Positions 52,057-61,313 of a DNA stretch of 64,000 bases are shown in pieces. The notes below the pieces were generated by a model that had not been told where the DNA came from, did no database searches, and was given only the letters and a program-made list of their open reading frames with translations. A program made the position numbers and the translations under genes. The stretch is taken from assembly GCF_004349085.1 (NCBI RefSeq), contig NZ_SMFM01000002.1, positions 248,001 through 312,000 on the forward strand. Direction: 5' to 3'. This stretch comes from Flavobacterium caseinilyticum (GTDB lineage Bacteria > Bacteroidota > Bacteroidia > Flavobacteriales > Flavobacteriaceae). How positions within the stretch are numbered: position 1 is the stretch's first letter; the number at the start of each line of letters is the position of its first letter.

Positions 52057-52797
52057 TTATCTTTCGGTTAAAGTGATCGATGATTTTACGGCATTGGTAT
52101 TTACGGCAAATAATTCTACTTTCTCGGTATCGGTATTTTCAAGATCCACTTCCAGGTAATATCCTCGTATTTCTCCACCTTCTATTCTGGCATTCTTCTT
52201 AGAGAAACTGTAATATCCGGCCACTGGTGCTGTGATAATTGCAGCAAGTGTAATTGTGTTCTCGAATACATCTGCAATCGTTCCTATAGGCTCATTTGCG
52301 CTTCCATTCAACTGGTACAATACATCGCCAATACTGACAAAGTTTGAAACAGCTTTGAAAGTAATATTGAGTCCTGCAATAGTTTGAATGACTCCAATTC
52401 CCTGTACCGTATTCCCGTGAAAATCATTTGCGTTTTCGTTTTTACGGATATACGCAAACTGCCTGCTTTCTCGTTTATTGAATTCAGTGCTTTTGATTGT
52501 GCTTTCGGTGTAGTTTGTTTTTAGCGCGACTTCCCACGGATTGTTTCCTTCTAAAACGATTGTTTTAAAAATCTTGTCTTCGGCGCTGGATTCATTGATT
52601 ATCATTTTGATCTTGGACGAATACTGAACGCCATAAAAATTGTTCTGAACTCCCGTGTCTTCGTTATGCAGGTACAGTTGTCCGTTTTTTATCGAATAAA
52701 ACCGATTGTTCAGTTTGAGCATCAGGTCCGGAATGTAACTCCAGAAAGAAGTCCAGCCATGTGATTTTTCAGAATGCGATAATGTGTGTTGGGCCAT
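52057..52797 (-). CDS. Late structural protein (246 residues)
   Basis: A 246-residue beta-rich protein (MAQHTLSHSEKSHGWTSFW at the start; GWTSFWSYIPDLMLKLNNRFYSI is a motif seen in podovirus structural proteins that follow the stabilisation protein). It is one base from the GNAT gene and 10 bases from the 1509-residue gene. It is probably a tail or decoration component. Confidence 0.62.
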   Translation of the reverse strand: MAQHTLSHSEKSHGWTSFWSYIPDLMLKLNNRFYSIKNGQLYLHNEDTGVQNNFYGVQYSSKIKMIINESSAEDKIFKTIVLEGNNPWEVALKTNYTESTIKSTEFNKRESRQFAYIRKNENANDFHGNTVQGIGVIQTIAGLNITFKAVSNFVSIGDVLYQLNGSANEPIGTIADVFENTITLAAIITAPVAGYYSFSKKNARIEGGEIRGYYLEVDLENTDTEKVELFAVNTNAVKSSITLTER

Positions 52798-52807
52798 GGT
52801 GTTTTGT

Positions 52808-55800
52808 TTAAGGATTACAAATAGCCGCGCCTGCGCTACTTACTATTGACTGCGCTATTATCTCTTCACATGGATTGTCGCCTGTCTCTGTTCTGGTTAA
52901 GATATGTATCTGTTCTGATCCGAATTCGTCAATATAAACAACATGATCATTCGCCGGATGAATTGAAGGGTGTATTGCAATGTACCAAAAAGAAGATGTT
53001 GGCTGAGGCAATGTTCCAGCGGCATTTACGGTAATATTAATTGTTGCTGTACTAGAGGCAATTCCGTTACTTACTTGGTAAACGATGCTGTCTGTAAGCG
53101 TTGCTGTGCCGTCATGTGTATAAGTAATTGTGTTGTCCAGATTTACTACTGCTAATCCGTTTACCGGAGGTGCTGCAATGGTCACTACTGGCGTGCCTGT
53201 AATCTGATCGTTAAATAAAACATTTACAGTAGTACTGGCCGCATTATTCAATGTTACATTGTCGTTGACTAAAACGGGTTTTCTTTCGGTGTAATCCCAA
53301 ATCAAATATAAAATTTCATCAGGTTCTGTTCTGTTGAAAAGAAAACTGGCCGTATTGGTTTCGAAAAATCCAGGTTCCATAATTTTAGTAACCGTCAAAA
53401 AAGTAGCTTGTGCCAAAATTATGTTTATATCTGCTTCGGTATAAACGGTATCGGAAACTAAATAACCAATGCGGTTGAAATTTTCCAGCGAAAACTTACC
53501 GGAGGCCAAATTATCTTTAAAAGACTGTATCGTGAAAACAGAATTATTTAACGGGAATTTACCAACTCCTTCAATACCTGTCTCAATTAGAAATTTACTT
53601 ACCGGAGCAGTATCAAATAAATCATCTGTCGCGTACAACAATGACGCTCCCCATTTGAATCTGTTGGTAATGTTTTTACCAATATCTGCTGCATCGTTTA
53701 CAATGATGCTGGCTATTTTTAGTTCAGCGCCAATAGGACAAACATTAGCTATTTCGTAACTTATTGAAGCGCTGACTGCAGTTACAGTTACGGTAACAAT
53801 GTTTTTTACCAAACTACTTCTGTTAAACGTGATGTTCCCTAAGCCGGTCACATTAGAAACAACTTCTGTTGCACCGTCAAATAACGCTTCAATGGTAGCG
53901 TTCCCAGAAACAATATTATAATTCAATATAATATCTCCAGCAAGATCATTTAACTTAAATTGGTACGTGAACGTTCCGCTTTGTTTTTCTTTGATAATCT
54001 GATTACCACAACTTAGCTGCAATAACTTTACAGGTTCATCGGCTATTGAAACCACATATTGCTTGGTGTACGGATCAAAACCACCTAGCTTTTTAGCGTT
54101 CGGCTGCAATCTGAAAATATCACGGAACCAGTCCACCATTCCATCTACAATAGCAGTTACGCCGTCAATAGACAATCTTACAATATTTCCTTGTTTGGTA
54201 TTGGCGTAGTAAATCTGGTAATCGTTTTCGGCAAAACTCTCTGGGTTTTTACCAATTCCATTATCTCCCAAGTACGTCAGCTCCGGTCCTAGTATTTGAT
54301 TCGTTGCGCTTACGTTAGAACTTCCGTCGCTGTTGTAAATCAATCCTTTTTCGAACATTACTTTAGAAGCCTTCGATTCTTTCAATACTAAAATATCATT
54401 GTCGCGACTGTGTAATTTCTGGATACTTCCGTACTGCTTGTCTAGCTCTTTTGAATTTCCTGTAGCTACATTGAACACATTCAATCCATTAATATTACTG
54501 CTTTCCACGTATGATTCGCTGTAGATCAAGTCTGCATAACGTCGTACGGCTTTATATTTTTCAATAGAAACCACCGACGGACGTAAATCAATATTCAGGT
54601 ATGGTTTATTGAACGCGTCTTTTATAACATAACTCTCGGCGCCGTTTCCTTGGCAAAAGCAATTGTAAAAATCCAAATCAATTTCAGCAGGGAGTACCGT
54701 TGTTTGGTTTTGTAAATTACCTTGATGCAATCCGTTTTTTATTTCGAATGTTTGTGCCGTTTCATAATAAATCTCAGCATCAATCGATTTTTTCTCTTCG
54801 GTTTCCAGAACTATCAATCCATTAGCAGCTGTTATTTTTATAGAGCCATTCATATACGATTGGTGGCCTGTACTTCCAAATATACCCAAGTCTTCTCCGT
54901 TTCCGTTTAATTCATTATGGATTCTTAAATATAAAGCTCCGGTTTCACTTTCTACAAAACGGCTAAATAAACCTACCTCAGTAACTCCACGAACTACGCC
55001 GTTTGTAGGATATACAAAAGGAAAGGTATTGTCGCTTACCTCAGCATCGTACCATAACTTAAAATTAGCATAATCCGCACTGGCGTAAAACGTTTTCGTG
55101 AATTTTTTATCTCCACCTGCGCTGCCGTATTTAACGTTAGTTAATTCAATGTCAATCCTGGATCCTTGTACAATAGGTTTATCCGTATATAATCCGGTCA
55201 CTGGATCTTTGTCTGAAAACGGACCAACATACATATCAAAACTATCGCCTCTGCTTGCTGCTTGTCCAGTTTTTTCTAAAAATCCATCTGGAATATAATC
55301 CATAGAAATTCCTGCAGGGATCTTTATTTTCATATAAAGTCCCGGTAATTCTTTGATTTCAGTGTTGTTAAAATCTACATTCCCTTCAAGGAATTCTTTT
55401 TCTTTTGTGGCGATTTCCAATACTTTTACCTTTGTCAATGTAGGAACAAAACCATTTGTATCTGATTTAAAAATAAGAATGTCGCCAACTTTTACTTTGT
55501 CTTTGTTGTCGTTCTCTAATTTGATCCAGCGAAACAATCCTTCAACGTAAAAAGTAGTGGCGTAAATAGTTTGAAACTGTAGCGTTTGCTGTTTTACCAC
55601 AATCTTATATCTATCAGCGTATGCCGGTGGATTACTTAATAAACTGACTTTTATTTTGTTTTTTGATAGCGCTAAATTTTGCGGTATAAAAATAGTGTTA
55701 TTCAGCTGCGTCAAAACCGTAGTTTGTCTATTGAATTCGTCCATATAAATCAATCCTGCTTCATAACTTCTGTTGGTTTTTAATGTAGAAACAGAACCAA

Positions 55801-57337
55801 TTTCATAAAAAAGTACGCTAGTAGCACTGTTGAAACCCCAGTTGATTGTTTCCTGCACATTATTTAACTCGTAAATTAATGCAACTGATTTTAGTATTAT
55901 GGCATTAGCAGTATAACTCTCGATTACAAAAGTAGTATTCGATATAAATTCATAACCAGGAATATCCGCAATGGTATAATTGCTCAAAAATAAATTAGTG
56001 ATGTAATTAGTAATGAAAAATATAAAATCAGGATCCTGTGCTAAAGCGGCAGCATCCTCATAATTCTTAGTAAGTAGAAACGAAAAATTATCATTGTATT
56101 TTTTTTGTTCCGTCTGGTTGTTGTCTAAACTAAAAAACAGATTGATTTTGCTTCCTGATTTTAAGTTCATTCCTGTTAGATCGATTCTCAGCTTATTGTT
56201 AGCAATAGGTACTTGTGAAGTAATCGAAATTGGAACAGTAACACCTTCTAAACTTTCTGAAACAATTGATAAATTATAATTTGGTTTTACTTTATTGTTG
56301 TTTTTATCAATTAAATCATACCCTTGCACAAAGTTTCCCATTACAATTCTGTTACCAATAACAGTTTGTGATTTGGCTTTTAATGGAATGCCGTCTGAGG
56401 ACCGGTACAGTTCTTTTTCTGGAAGTATCGTGTATATTTTATTGTTCGAAAAAACAAAGCTTCTGGTTTCGTTGTTTCCCCAGCCTTCATTTTCTTTATT
56501 GAAAGTTTCAATAATATATAAATTTTCTGAAGTGCTTCCTTTTACGATGCATTGTATGTCGGTAACGCGTTTGTCTCCTGTATTGATTGATAATCGTACG
56601 GCATTATAGGCGTTGATCATTCCTATATTATCCAAAACCTCATAATCCAATTGGAATGGATTTGGGTGAAAATTATAATTCGAATAGGAAGACAAAGCGG
56701 AATATTCTCCATCTAAATATTTGTATCGGTAACTGAAAGACAAGAACTTTTCTTCGATGTTGTTGCTGGCTCCATCAGCAAAAACCAAAGTAGTAGTTGG
56801 TGCAAATCTAGGTGGTTTTTTGATCAGAAGAATATCCTCTTTATCAAAACCGTTTGCTCCATATTTTTTGGCACGTTCGATATTAAAACACAACGGTTGC
56901 AAGTTATCGTCATTCAGCAATATCAAATCCTTTTCAGGATCTTCGCTTATGATTTTATTGATTGCTGTTATTAAATGCGTTTCTTTTAAATCCAAAACTC
57001 TATTGGTTCCTACACGCGTATCTTCCAGTACTTTTGAAACCACTTCGTTTTTTACATCATATTCTAAAACGTAGCATCCTGCATCTGATTTTATAATCCA
57101 ATATAGTTTCTGGGTAGCTTCATCTGAAAAACCGCCTAAGCAAGCCGGATTCGTGCCAAAATCGATACTGGTCAGCTTCCTGTTGGACAATGAATTCTGA
57201 ATAGCGCCTACATCAGATCCTTCAGAATCTAAAACTAATATATTTTCGGCATGACGGTAATCGCCATCTTTTAAAACTCGCTCGTCCAAATCTTTATTCA
57301 TGCGTCCGGAAAGGAATGTTCTTCTGATATTTGCCAT
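52808..57337 (-). CDS. Podovirus tail stabilisation-type protein (1509 residues)
   Basis: The N-terminus SGRMNKDLDERVLKDGDYRHAENI followed by SEGSDVGAIQNSLSN is a distinctive signature of the P22 gp10-like stabilisation proteins of Bacteroidota and marine podoviruses. The body is a long beta-rich structure. Near residues 1350-1440 there is an Ig/cadherin-like module (VNVLFNDQITGTPVVTIAAPP ... SIVYQVSNGIASSTATINITV), and the last about 70 residues are cysteine-containing. The added C-terminal module may contact the host surface. It is a main late virion protein. Confidence 0.78.
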   Translation of the reverse strand: MANIRRTFLSGRMNKDLDERVLKDGDYRHAENILVLDSEGSDVGAIQNSLSNRKLTSIDFGTNPACLGGFSDEATQKLYWIIKSDAGCYVLEYDVKNEVVSKVLEDTRVGTNRVLDLKETHLITAINKIISEDPEKDLILLNDDNLQPLCFNIERAKKYGANGFDKEDILLIKKPPRFAPTTTLVFADGASNNIEEKFLSFSYRYKYLDGEYSALSSYSNYNFHPNPFQLDYEVLDNIGMINAYNAVRLSINTGDKRVTDIQCIVKGSTSENLYIIETFNKENEGWGNNETRSFVFSNNKIYTILPEKELYRSSDGIPLKAKSQTVIGNRIVMGNFVQGYDLIDKNNNKVKPNYNLSIVSESLEGVTVPISITSQVPIANNKLRIDLTGMNLKSGSKINLFFSLDNNQTEQKKYNDNFSFLLTKNYEDAAALAQDPDFIFFITNYITNLFLSNYTIADIPGYEFISNTTFVIESYTANAIILKSVALIYELNNVQETINWGFNSATSVLFYEIGSVSTLKTNRSYEAGLIYMDEFNRQTTVLTQLNNTIFIPQNLALSKNKIKVSLLSNPPAYADRYKIVVKQQTLQFQTIYATTFYVEGLFRWIKLENDNKDKVKVGDILIFKSDTNGFVPTLTKVKVLEIATKEKEFLEGNVDFNNTEIKELPGLYMKIKIPAGISMDYIPDGFLEKTGQAASRGDSFDMYVGPFSDKDPVTGLYTDKPIVQGSRIDIELTNVKYGSAGGDKKFTKTFYASADYANFKLWYDAEVSDNTFPFVYPTNGVVRGVTEVGLFSRFVESETGALYLRIHNELNGNGEDLGIFGSTGHQSYMNGSIKITAANGLIVLETEEKKSIDAEIYYETAQTFEIKNGLHQGNLQNQTTVLPAEIDLDFYNCFCQGNGAESYVIKDAFNKPYLNIDLRPSVVSIEKYKAVRRYADLIYSESYVESSNINGLNVFNVATGNSKELDKQYGSIQKLHSRDNDILVLKESKASKVMFEKGLIYNSDGSSNVSATNQILGPELTYLGDNGIGKNPESFAENDYQIYYANTKQGNIVRLSIDGVTAIVDGMVDWFRDIFRLQPNAKKLGGFDPYTKQYVVSIADEPVKLLQLSCGNQIIKEKQSGTFTYQFKLNDLAGDIILNYNIVSGNATIEALFDGATEVVSNVTGLGNITFNRSSLVKNIVTVTVTAVSASISYEIANVCPIGAELKIASIIVNDAADIGKNITNRFKWGASLLYATDDLFDTAPVSKFLIETGIEGVGKFPLNNSVFTIQSFKDNLASGKFSLENFNRIGYLVSDTVYTEADINIILAQATFLTVTKIMEPGFFETNTASFLFNRTEPDEILYLIWDYTERKPVLVNDNVTLNNAASTTVNVLFNDQITGTPVVTIAAPPVNGLAVVNLDNTITYTHDGTATLTDSIVYQVSNGIASSTATINITVNAAGTLPQPTSSFWYIAIHPSIHPANDHVVYIDEFGSEQIHILTRTETGDNPCEEIIAQSIVSSAGAAICNP

Positions 57338-58182
57338 TATAAAAATTTAGATTTAGATCGCATTTCTCGTGCAATTTGTTTTAGGTTTAGTCCGGATCTG
57401 TCTTTCTTAGCTTTAAAACTGGTTGTTTTGTACCTGTCCAACGCTCTTCTTTTTTCCCGGTCCGGCACCGTCATTCTTTGCTCAATACAATAATAGTAGA
57501 TCCAGTCCTTCAACGCTTGCTCCAGGTACTTATGTACTTTTATTTCGCCTTCATTAAATGATTCCCATTGCAGTCCATCGGATTTATATTGCAATACAAT
57601 TTCTTTGTCAATCAACCGCGCGTCCAGTACTAACTTTCCGTTTTCTTCATCTACCTTGTACTCCCCGTTTACGCTGAAATTAGATCCGTCTGTAAAAGAG
57701 TTGCCTCCATTATACCCACTGATAAACTCATAAGACTTAAACGGCATGTTATACGCATTGGAAGCATCTGCAGTTAGTATAAAACCATTGTCGTCAAATA
57801 AGATTTTAGCATTATCGTCTTGCAAAATACCGGTGACCGTATTGATATTTTGGTTTCGGTCTAAAGGGCATAATTTTCTGGTCCCCTCACTGTCAACCAC
57901 AGCGGATACGCTTACGCAACTAACAAAATCCTGCGGCAAAACAATACAAGAGTCCTCGCCAACGGTCATTTCAATAGCCAAAGTAGCTCCGGAAATAGAT
58001 TTAGTCAGTTCTTTAATTCCCATTTTACCATGGTAAATTAAAATGCTGCGGTTCGTATTCTTTATATAGTTGTCCGATTCTAATCTGCCCATTAGCATTC
58101 CGTCAATGATTTCTTTTAAGGTAGAAAATTGATAGCTGCCGTGTGAGTCTTTGTTGCCGTGATATTGTTCAGGAGTCTCCAT
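57337..58182 (-). CDS. Virion connector/tail protein (281 residues)
   Basis: A 281-residue protein that shares its first and last bases with neighbouring genes, so all are coupled. Beta-rich, then a helical end (YLEQALKDWIYYYCIEQRMTVPDREKRRALDRYKTTSFKAKK). Such a helix next to the stabilisation protein is seen in tail tubular or adaptor proteins of crAss-like and related podoviruses. Role inferred. Confidence 0.62.
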   Translation of the reverse strand: METPEQYHGNKDSHGSYQFSTLKEIIDGMLMGRLESDNYIKNTNRSILIYHGKMGIKELTKSISGATLAIEMTVGEDSCIVLPQDFVSCVSVSAVVDSEGTRKLCPLDRNQNINTVTGILQDDNAKILFDDNGFILTADASNAYNMPFKSYEFISGYNGGNSFTDGSNFSVNGEYKVDEENGKLVLDARLIDKEIVLQYKSDGLQWESFNEGEIKVHKYLEQALKDWIYYYCIEQRMTVPDREKRRALDRYKTTSFKAKKDRSGLNLKQIAREMRSKSKFL

Positions 58183-58880
58183 TAATTAGCGGTTTTTTTG
58201 TTGTCTTCTTGCATTTCGTCGTTGTTCCCGGCCATTTGTAAATCTTGCTCTTTAAGATTGATTCCAAACTTGACACATAACCTGGACACAATATCGTCTT
58301 CTTCAGAAGCATGCATGTCAATGTCTTGAAAATCCAACGCATCAGGATTAAAAACTTCAACATCACTAATCACCACAAAGGTCCATTTAGGCACCAATGG
58401 CTTGCGAAGGTAATAAGCGGTTACTTTGTCAGTGATTGCAGCAGGAAGTACCTCGATTACATTATTGATTTTTAAACCTATAGGATAATCAATACTGGGT
58501 TGCGTATGTTTAAATCGTCGTAGTTGGTTGAATTCTGACATGTTTTTACAAATACTGATTTCGCTTAATCCGTTATATAGAATCGATTCCATATACCCCA
58601 CGTTTGCCGGAATAGTGAATTTACCTTCAGTATAAGTCAGGAGGCCGGACGTTAAGAAGTGTTCCATCTTAGCTCGGATAATATCAGGAAGGTTTTCTAC
58701 ACCGTTCCCTACTAATCCTCTGTTTTGTCTGTTCAGATATTTGGTAAGATCAAAAGGATACTCTTCAAATTTCTCCGTCATTACATTATAAAGCGCTTTG
58801 TCAAAATCAGATGGTTTCATGTTTCCACGAACATCACTATTGGCAAGCATCTTAACAGTTTGATATACTCTATCGATCAT
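58182..58880 (-). CDS. Virion protein, first gene of the late operon (232 residues)
   Basis: A 232-residue protein (MIDRVYQTVKMLANSDVRG at the start) with an acidic C-terminal tail (DNDEMQEDNKK type). Found as the first gene after the late promoter, it resembles head-tail joining proteins of Bacteroidota podoviruses in size and layout, but I cannot name a family with certainty. Confidence 0.6.
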   Translation of the reverse strand: MIDRVYQTVKMLANSDVRGNMKPSDFDKALYNVMTEKFEEYPFDLTKYLNRQNRGLVGNGVENLPDIIRAKMEHFLTSGLLTYTEGKFTIPANVGYMESILYNGLSEISICKNMSEFNQLRRFKHTQPSIDYPIGLKINNVIEVLPAAITDKVTAYYLRKPLVPKWTFVVISDVEVFNPDALDFQDIDMHASEEDDIVSRLCVKFGINLKEQDLQMAGNNDEMQEDNKKTAN

Positions 58881-58893
58881 AATAAAACAGATT

Positions 58894-58951
58894 TTACACT
58901 AATAATAACAAAAACTTATACTTAATACAAATGTAATAAATTTTAAGTATC
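58894..58951 (-). promoter_or_regulatory. Late phage promoter, copy 2
   Basis: Minus strand: GATACTTAAAATTTAT, the -7 box TACATTTG (58928-58935), then a block ending TATTATTAGTGTAA. Over about 57 bases it is nearly identical to copy 1 at 50296-50352, so both late operons share a promoter type. Confidence 0.72.
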
Positions 58952-58969
58952 ATTAACAGACAGTTTTAA

Positions 58970-58990
58970 TACAAATTATTTATATTTTTG
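58970..58990 (+). promoter_or_regulatory. Phage palindrome overlapping a rightward promoter
   Basis: TACAAATTATTTATA (58970-58984) ends on the first bases of the -7 box TATTTTTG (58983-58990). A protein bound here would cover the promoter of the genes that start at 59008. Confidence 0.6.
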
Positions 58991-59007
58991 GTAAAAATAA
59001 ATATGTT

Positions 59008-59130
59008 ATGAATTACGACGACGAGCGAGCTAATATGATGCTACAACTTTTTATAAGGTTTTGCCTGGTAATTGGATTGATAATACTAATCGGAATTCCT
59101 TTTTTGACATGGATCATACCAAGACTGTAA
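59008..59130 (+). CDS. 40-residue single-pass membrane protein
   Basis: ATG at 59008: a charged start (MNYDDERANMMLQLF), one hydrophobic helix (FCLVIGLIILIGIPFLTWII) and PRL. It is the first gene after the rightward promoter and overlaps the next gene by 22 bases. Small phage membrane proteins include holins and exclusion factors; no assignment is possible. Confidence 0.55.
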   Translation: MNYDDERANMMLQLFIRFCLVIGLIILIGIPFLTWIIPRL

Positions 59131-59315
59131 AAGAAGCTATTGACATAAAACACAAAAGTTCTAATGGAAGTTGCGGCACTTTAATTCCGGATCTGGCAAT
59201 CAGTACAGGAATACCGTACGAAGAATTGTATCCGGTACTTCGGGTGCTATATGATCAGAAGTATTTTGTTATGAAACAGGGCATTAATGGTAAAATGATA
59301 TTTAAGAGGAAATGA
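59109..59315 (+). CDS. Small winged-helix-like phage protein (68 residues)
   Basis: From the ATG at 59109 (MDHTKTVKEAIDIKHKSSNG); an upstream TTG would overlap the membrane gene more. The pattern LIPDLAISTGIPYEELYPVLRVLYDQKYFVMKQG looks like a small winged helix. It overlaps the following gene by four bases. Confidence 0.6.
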   Translation: MDHTKTVKEAIDIKHKSSNGSCGTLIPDLAISTGIPYEELYPVLRVLYDQKYFVMKQGINGKMIFKRK

Positions 59316-59551
59316 AAAAAATTATAGCTGTTATAGGTCACGTAGATCACGGAAGAACTTGTTTGCAAAGTGCAATTGATAGAGTTCTGGAAAAAGAAAG
59401 AGGAATTACTATTGTAAATCCAGAAGAGGCAAACGAAATAAAAGAAAATTATTATTTCAAAAATGAAGCATTGAAATTAAAATGCTTTAATGAACCCGAA
59501 CCAATTCAGGAGCAAATATTCGACAAACCAAAATCTAAATTTCATAAATAA
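59312..59551 (+). CDS. 79-residue protein with translation-factor-like P-loop
   Basis: The N-terminus IIAVIGHVDHGRTCLQSAI matches the G1 loop of EF-Tu/IF2-type GTPases (GHVDHGKT), but the invariant lysine is arginine (R15) and no other GTPase motif follows. The remaining 50 residues are polar. It looks like an EF-Tu G1-loop fragment or mimic. A role in binding or blocking translation factors is speculative. Confidence 0.6.
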   Translation: MKKIIAVIGHVDHGRTCLQSAIDRVLEKERGITIVNPEEANEIKENYYFKNEALKLKCFNEPEPIQEQIFDKPKSKFHK

Positions 59552-59569
59552 CGGAATCGTAGTATTCCT

Positions 59570-59660
59570 GATAACGGCCGATGATTGTGGCTGTTTGCCA
59601 CTACAGAAGTTGAATAGGAATAAAATGATTGTGCAAATAGCCACAATCATTTGTTATCAG
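59570..59660 (+). repeat. attC-like palindrome E1, left end of cassette array
   Basis: GATAACG and ATGATTGTGGCT (59581) mirror AGCCACAATCAT (59639) and TGTTATC, a 12-base-pair perfect inner stem with an asymmetric spacer and a 46-base loop. It is the first of nine such elements. The bases after GTTA start the first complete cassette. Confidence 0.7.
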
Positions 59661-59695
59661 CATACCACTTAACACTAATTTTAAAAATATAAATT

Positions 59696-60097
59696 ATGGC
59701 TTACGATATTTACGGAAATGATTTAAGAAGAGGATATTGCGAAGTTCATCCTCACGTGCATCAAGAATATCCTTGTGATATTTGTTGCAGAGAAATAGAA
59801 CAAAGTAATCGTCAAAACGAATATAATAAGCAAATGCAAAAGGATTATTATAAAAGTATTGACCCGTCTTTTGATATGGAAACGACACGAATTGTAATTG
59901 ATTTACTTGTAGTCAGGATTCCAAAAACTGATTTAAATTCAGGTTTATTAGATATTGATTTTAACGGACAATATTTGATACAGATAAAAAAAGAAGATGA
60001 TTCTGATTTGTGGAAAGTAACTAATGCGATGAATGGTTACGGGCATAATTGCTTTGAGGAATTTAAAAAATCAGAAGTTTCGTTTTTGAGTAACTAA
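59696..60097 (+). CDS. Cassette gene 1, cysteine-rich N-terminus (133 residues)
   Basis: A 133-residue protein (MAYDIYGNDLRRGYCEVHP at the start) with CDICC near residue 27-31 and a histidine cluster (HPHVHQ), possibly metal-binding. No family recognised. It lies alone in a cassette bounded by GTTATCAGCA (59653) and TGCTGATAAC (60122), which are complementary. Confidence 0.65.
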   Translation: MAYDIYGNDLRRGYCEVHPHVHQEYPCDICCREIEQSNRQNEYNKQMQKDYYKSIDPSFDMETTRIVIDLLVVRIPKTDLNSGLLDIDFNGQYLIQIKKEDDSDLWKVTNAMNGYGHNCFEEFKKSEVSFLSN

Positions 60098-60121
60098 TTA
60101 TCGACAACGTGTAGCTTCGGT

Positions 60122-60258
60122 TGCTGATAACGTTCATTATTGTACTTGTAGCGAACTGACACAAGACAATTTATCGGATTAAAGACTAATAAAAACAAGA
60201 ATTACAAATCATCAAATTAAGCCGAGTAAAGCTATAAGTACAATATATTGTTATATTC
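60122..60258 (+). repeat. attC-like palindrome E2
   Basis: TAACGTTC followed by ATTATTGTACTTGTAGC mirrors GCTATAAGTACAATAT and TGTTA. A GCCGAG ... CTCGGC hairpin with T run (to 60270) lies on its right flank and may terminate transcription. It is almost the same sequence as E7 (62299). Confidence 0.7.
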
Positions 60259-60300
60259 TCGGCTTTTTTTACTAAATATTAATCAATAAATAAAAATAAA

Positions 60301-60528
60301 ATGACAAAAGAACAAGTAGAAATATACGAATATTGCAAAAAGCACTTAGAAGAATTAGAGATAGAAAGTAAAAACTCTACTTTTAAAAGGCAAAAATATG
60401 GTTGCGGAACAGGAAGCCCAACAATAACATTTAATTTAGAAAGAATTAATCAAGATATGTACAGTGAGATTTTTGAAGCTGTAAATAAAGCAAAAAATAG
60501 TATACAAAAAATTATCGATGAACTATAA
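60301..60528 (+). CDS. Cassette gene 2 (75 residues)
   Basis: A 75-residue helical protein (MTKEQVEIYEYCKKHLEEL at the start). The cassette runs from GTTATATTC (60250) to GAATATAAC (60576). Function unknown. Confidence 0.6.
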   Translation: MTKEQVEIYEYCKKHLEELEIESKNSTFKRQKYGCGTGSPTITFNLERINQDMYSEIFEAVNKAKNSIQKIIDEL

Positions 60529-60575
60529 CAAAATGACAGCCAGAGTTACTTTCGCCAGAAAGTTGCTCGAAGCTG

Positions 60576-60715
60576 GAATATAACGCTTGCCGCTTGTTTT
60601 TCGGCTTGAAAAGACATAAAACCATATTTACCTAATCACAAATATTAAAAAGTACAAGACAATGAAAACAGAAATCACAGATAAAAAAGCTGAAAATCAA
60701 GCGGCTGTTAGTGGC
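60576..60715 (+). repeat. attC-like palindrome E3
   Basis: TAACGCTTGCCGCTTG and TTTTCGGCTT mirror AAAGCTGAAAATCAAGCGGC and TGTTAGTGGC. The right arm lies within the first codons of the extended frame of the next gene. Confidence 0.7.
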
Positions 60716-60742
60716 AGTAGATTGATTGGAAAAACAAACGTG

Positions 60743-60970
60743 ATGATTTTAGGGATGATTACCGAGCTACAAAAAGGAGGTAAAGTTGGGGTTGTAGGTT
60801 GTAAAGACCCGAAAGATATTACTGAACGACTAAAAGCAAAAGGTATCGAAGTAAAAAGCGAACCAATTATTAGAAAAGGACAAGCACAACCAATATATGA
60901 CGATGAAGGAATTATTGGTTTTGAAAATAGTGATGATGTACAGACAGGGTTTCTGTTCTATTGCCACTAA
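60743..60970 (+). CDS. Cassette gene 3 (75 residues)
   Basis: From the ATG at 60743: MILGMITELQKGGKVGVVG and onward to GFLFYCH. The frame is open back to an ATG at 60662, but those residues come from the E3 palindrome, so the internal ATG is preferred as the original start; a fused longer form may also be made. The stop codon TAA (60968-60970) is part of the cassette's terminal box GCCACTAAC, as in integron cassettes. Function unknown. Confidence 0.55.
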   Translation: MILGMITELQKGGKVGVVGCKDPKDITERLKAKGIEVKSEPIIRKGQAQPIYDDEGIIGFENSDDVQTGFLFYCH

Positions 60971-61101
60971 CGTCCATCGCTACACTTTCGGCTTGGCGTA
61001 AACAAGCGAGGTGTTTCGGATGAAAAACAATAATTACAAATAAAAAACAATATTAACCCAATGCCAAATGCAAAAGCTGAAATGTAGCGATTGTTAGTGG
61101 C
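60963..61101 (+). repeat. attC-like palindrome E4
   Basis: GCCACTAACG, ATCGCTACA and CTTTCGGCTT mirror AAAGCTGAAATG, TGTAGCGAT and TGTTAGTGGC: the longest and best paired of the nine. Confidence 0.75.
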
Positions 61102-61124
61102 ATACCACGTAAAACTTATAAATT

Positions 61125-61307
61125 ATGGAATATCCAGAACCTATATGCCAAGATTGTGGAAAACATTGTAATATGTCAGAAGAAATTGATACAGGCGGAG
61201 GAAATGAAAAAGGATTTAGCTACATCGAATTGTGGTGTTACTGTGAAAAGTGTGACAGAGAAACAAATCACCCAATACCTTCTGACAACAATAATTACCC
61301 AGAATAG
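61125..61307 (+). CDS. Cassette gene 4, zinc-ribbon-like (60 residues)
   Basis: A 60-residue protein with two CxxC pairs: CQDCGKHC near the N-terminus and CYCEKCDRE near residue 38-46. Likely zinc-binding. The cassette runs from GTTAGTGGC (61093) to GCCACTAAC (61314). Function unknown. Confidence 0.65.
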   Translation: MEYPEPICQDCGKHCNMSEEIDTGGGNEKGFSYIELWCYCEKCDRETNHPIPSDNNNYPE

Positions 61308-61313
61308 GCGGTT

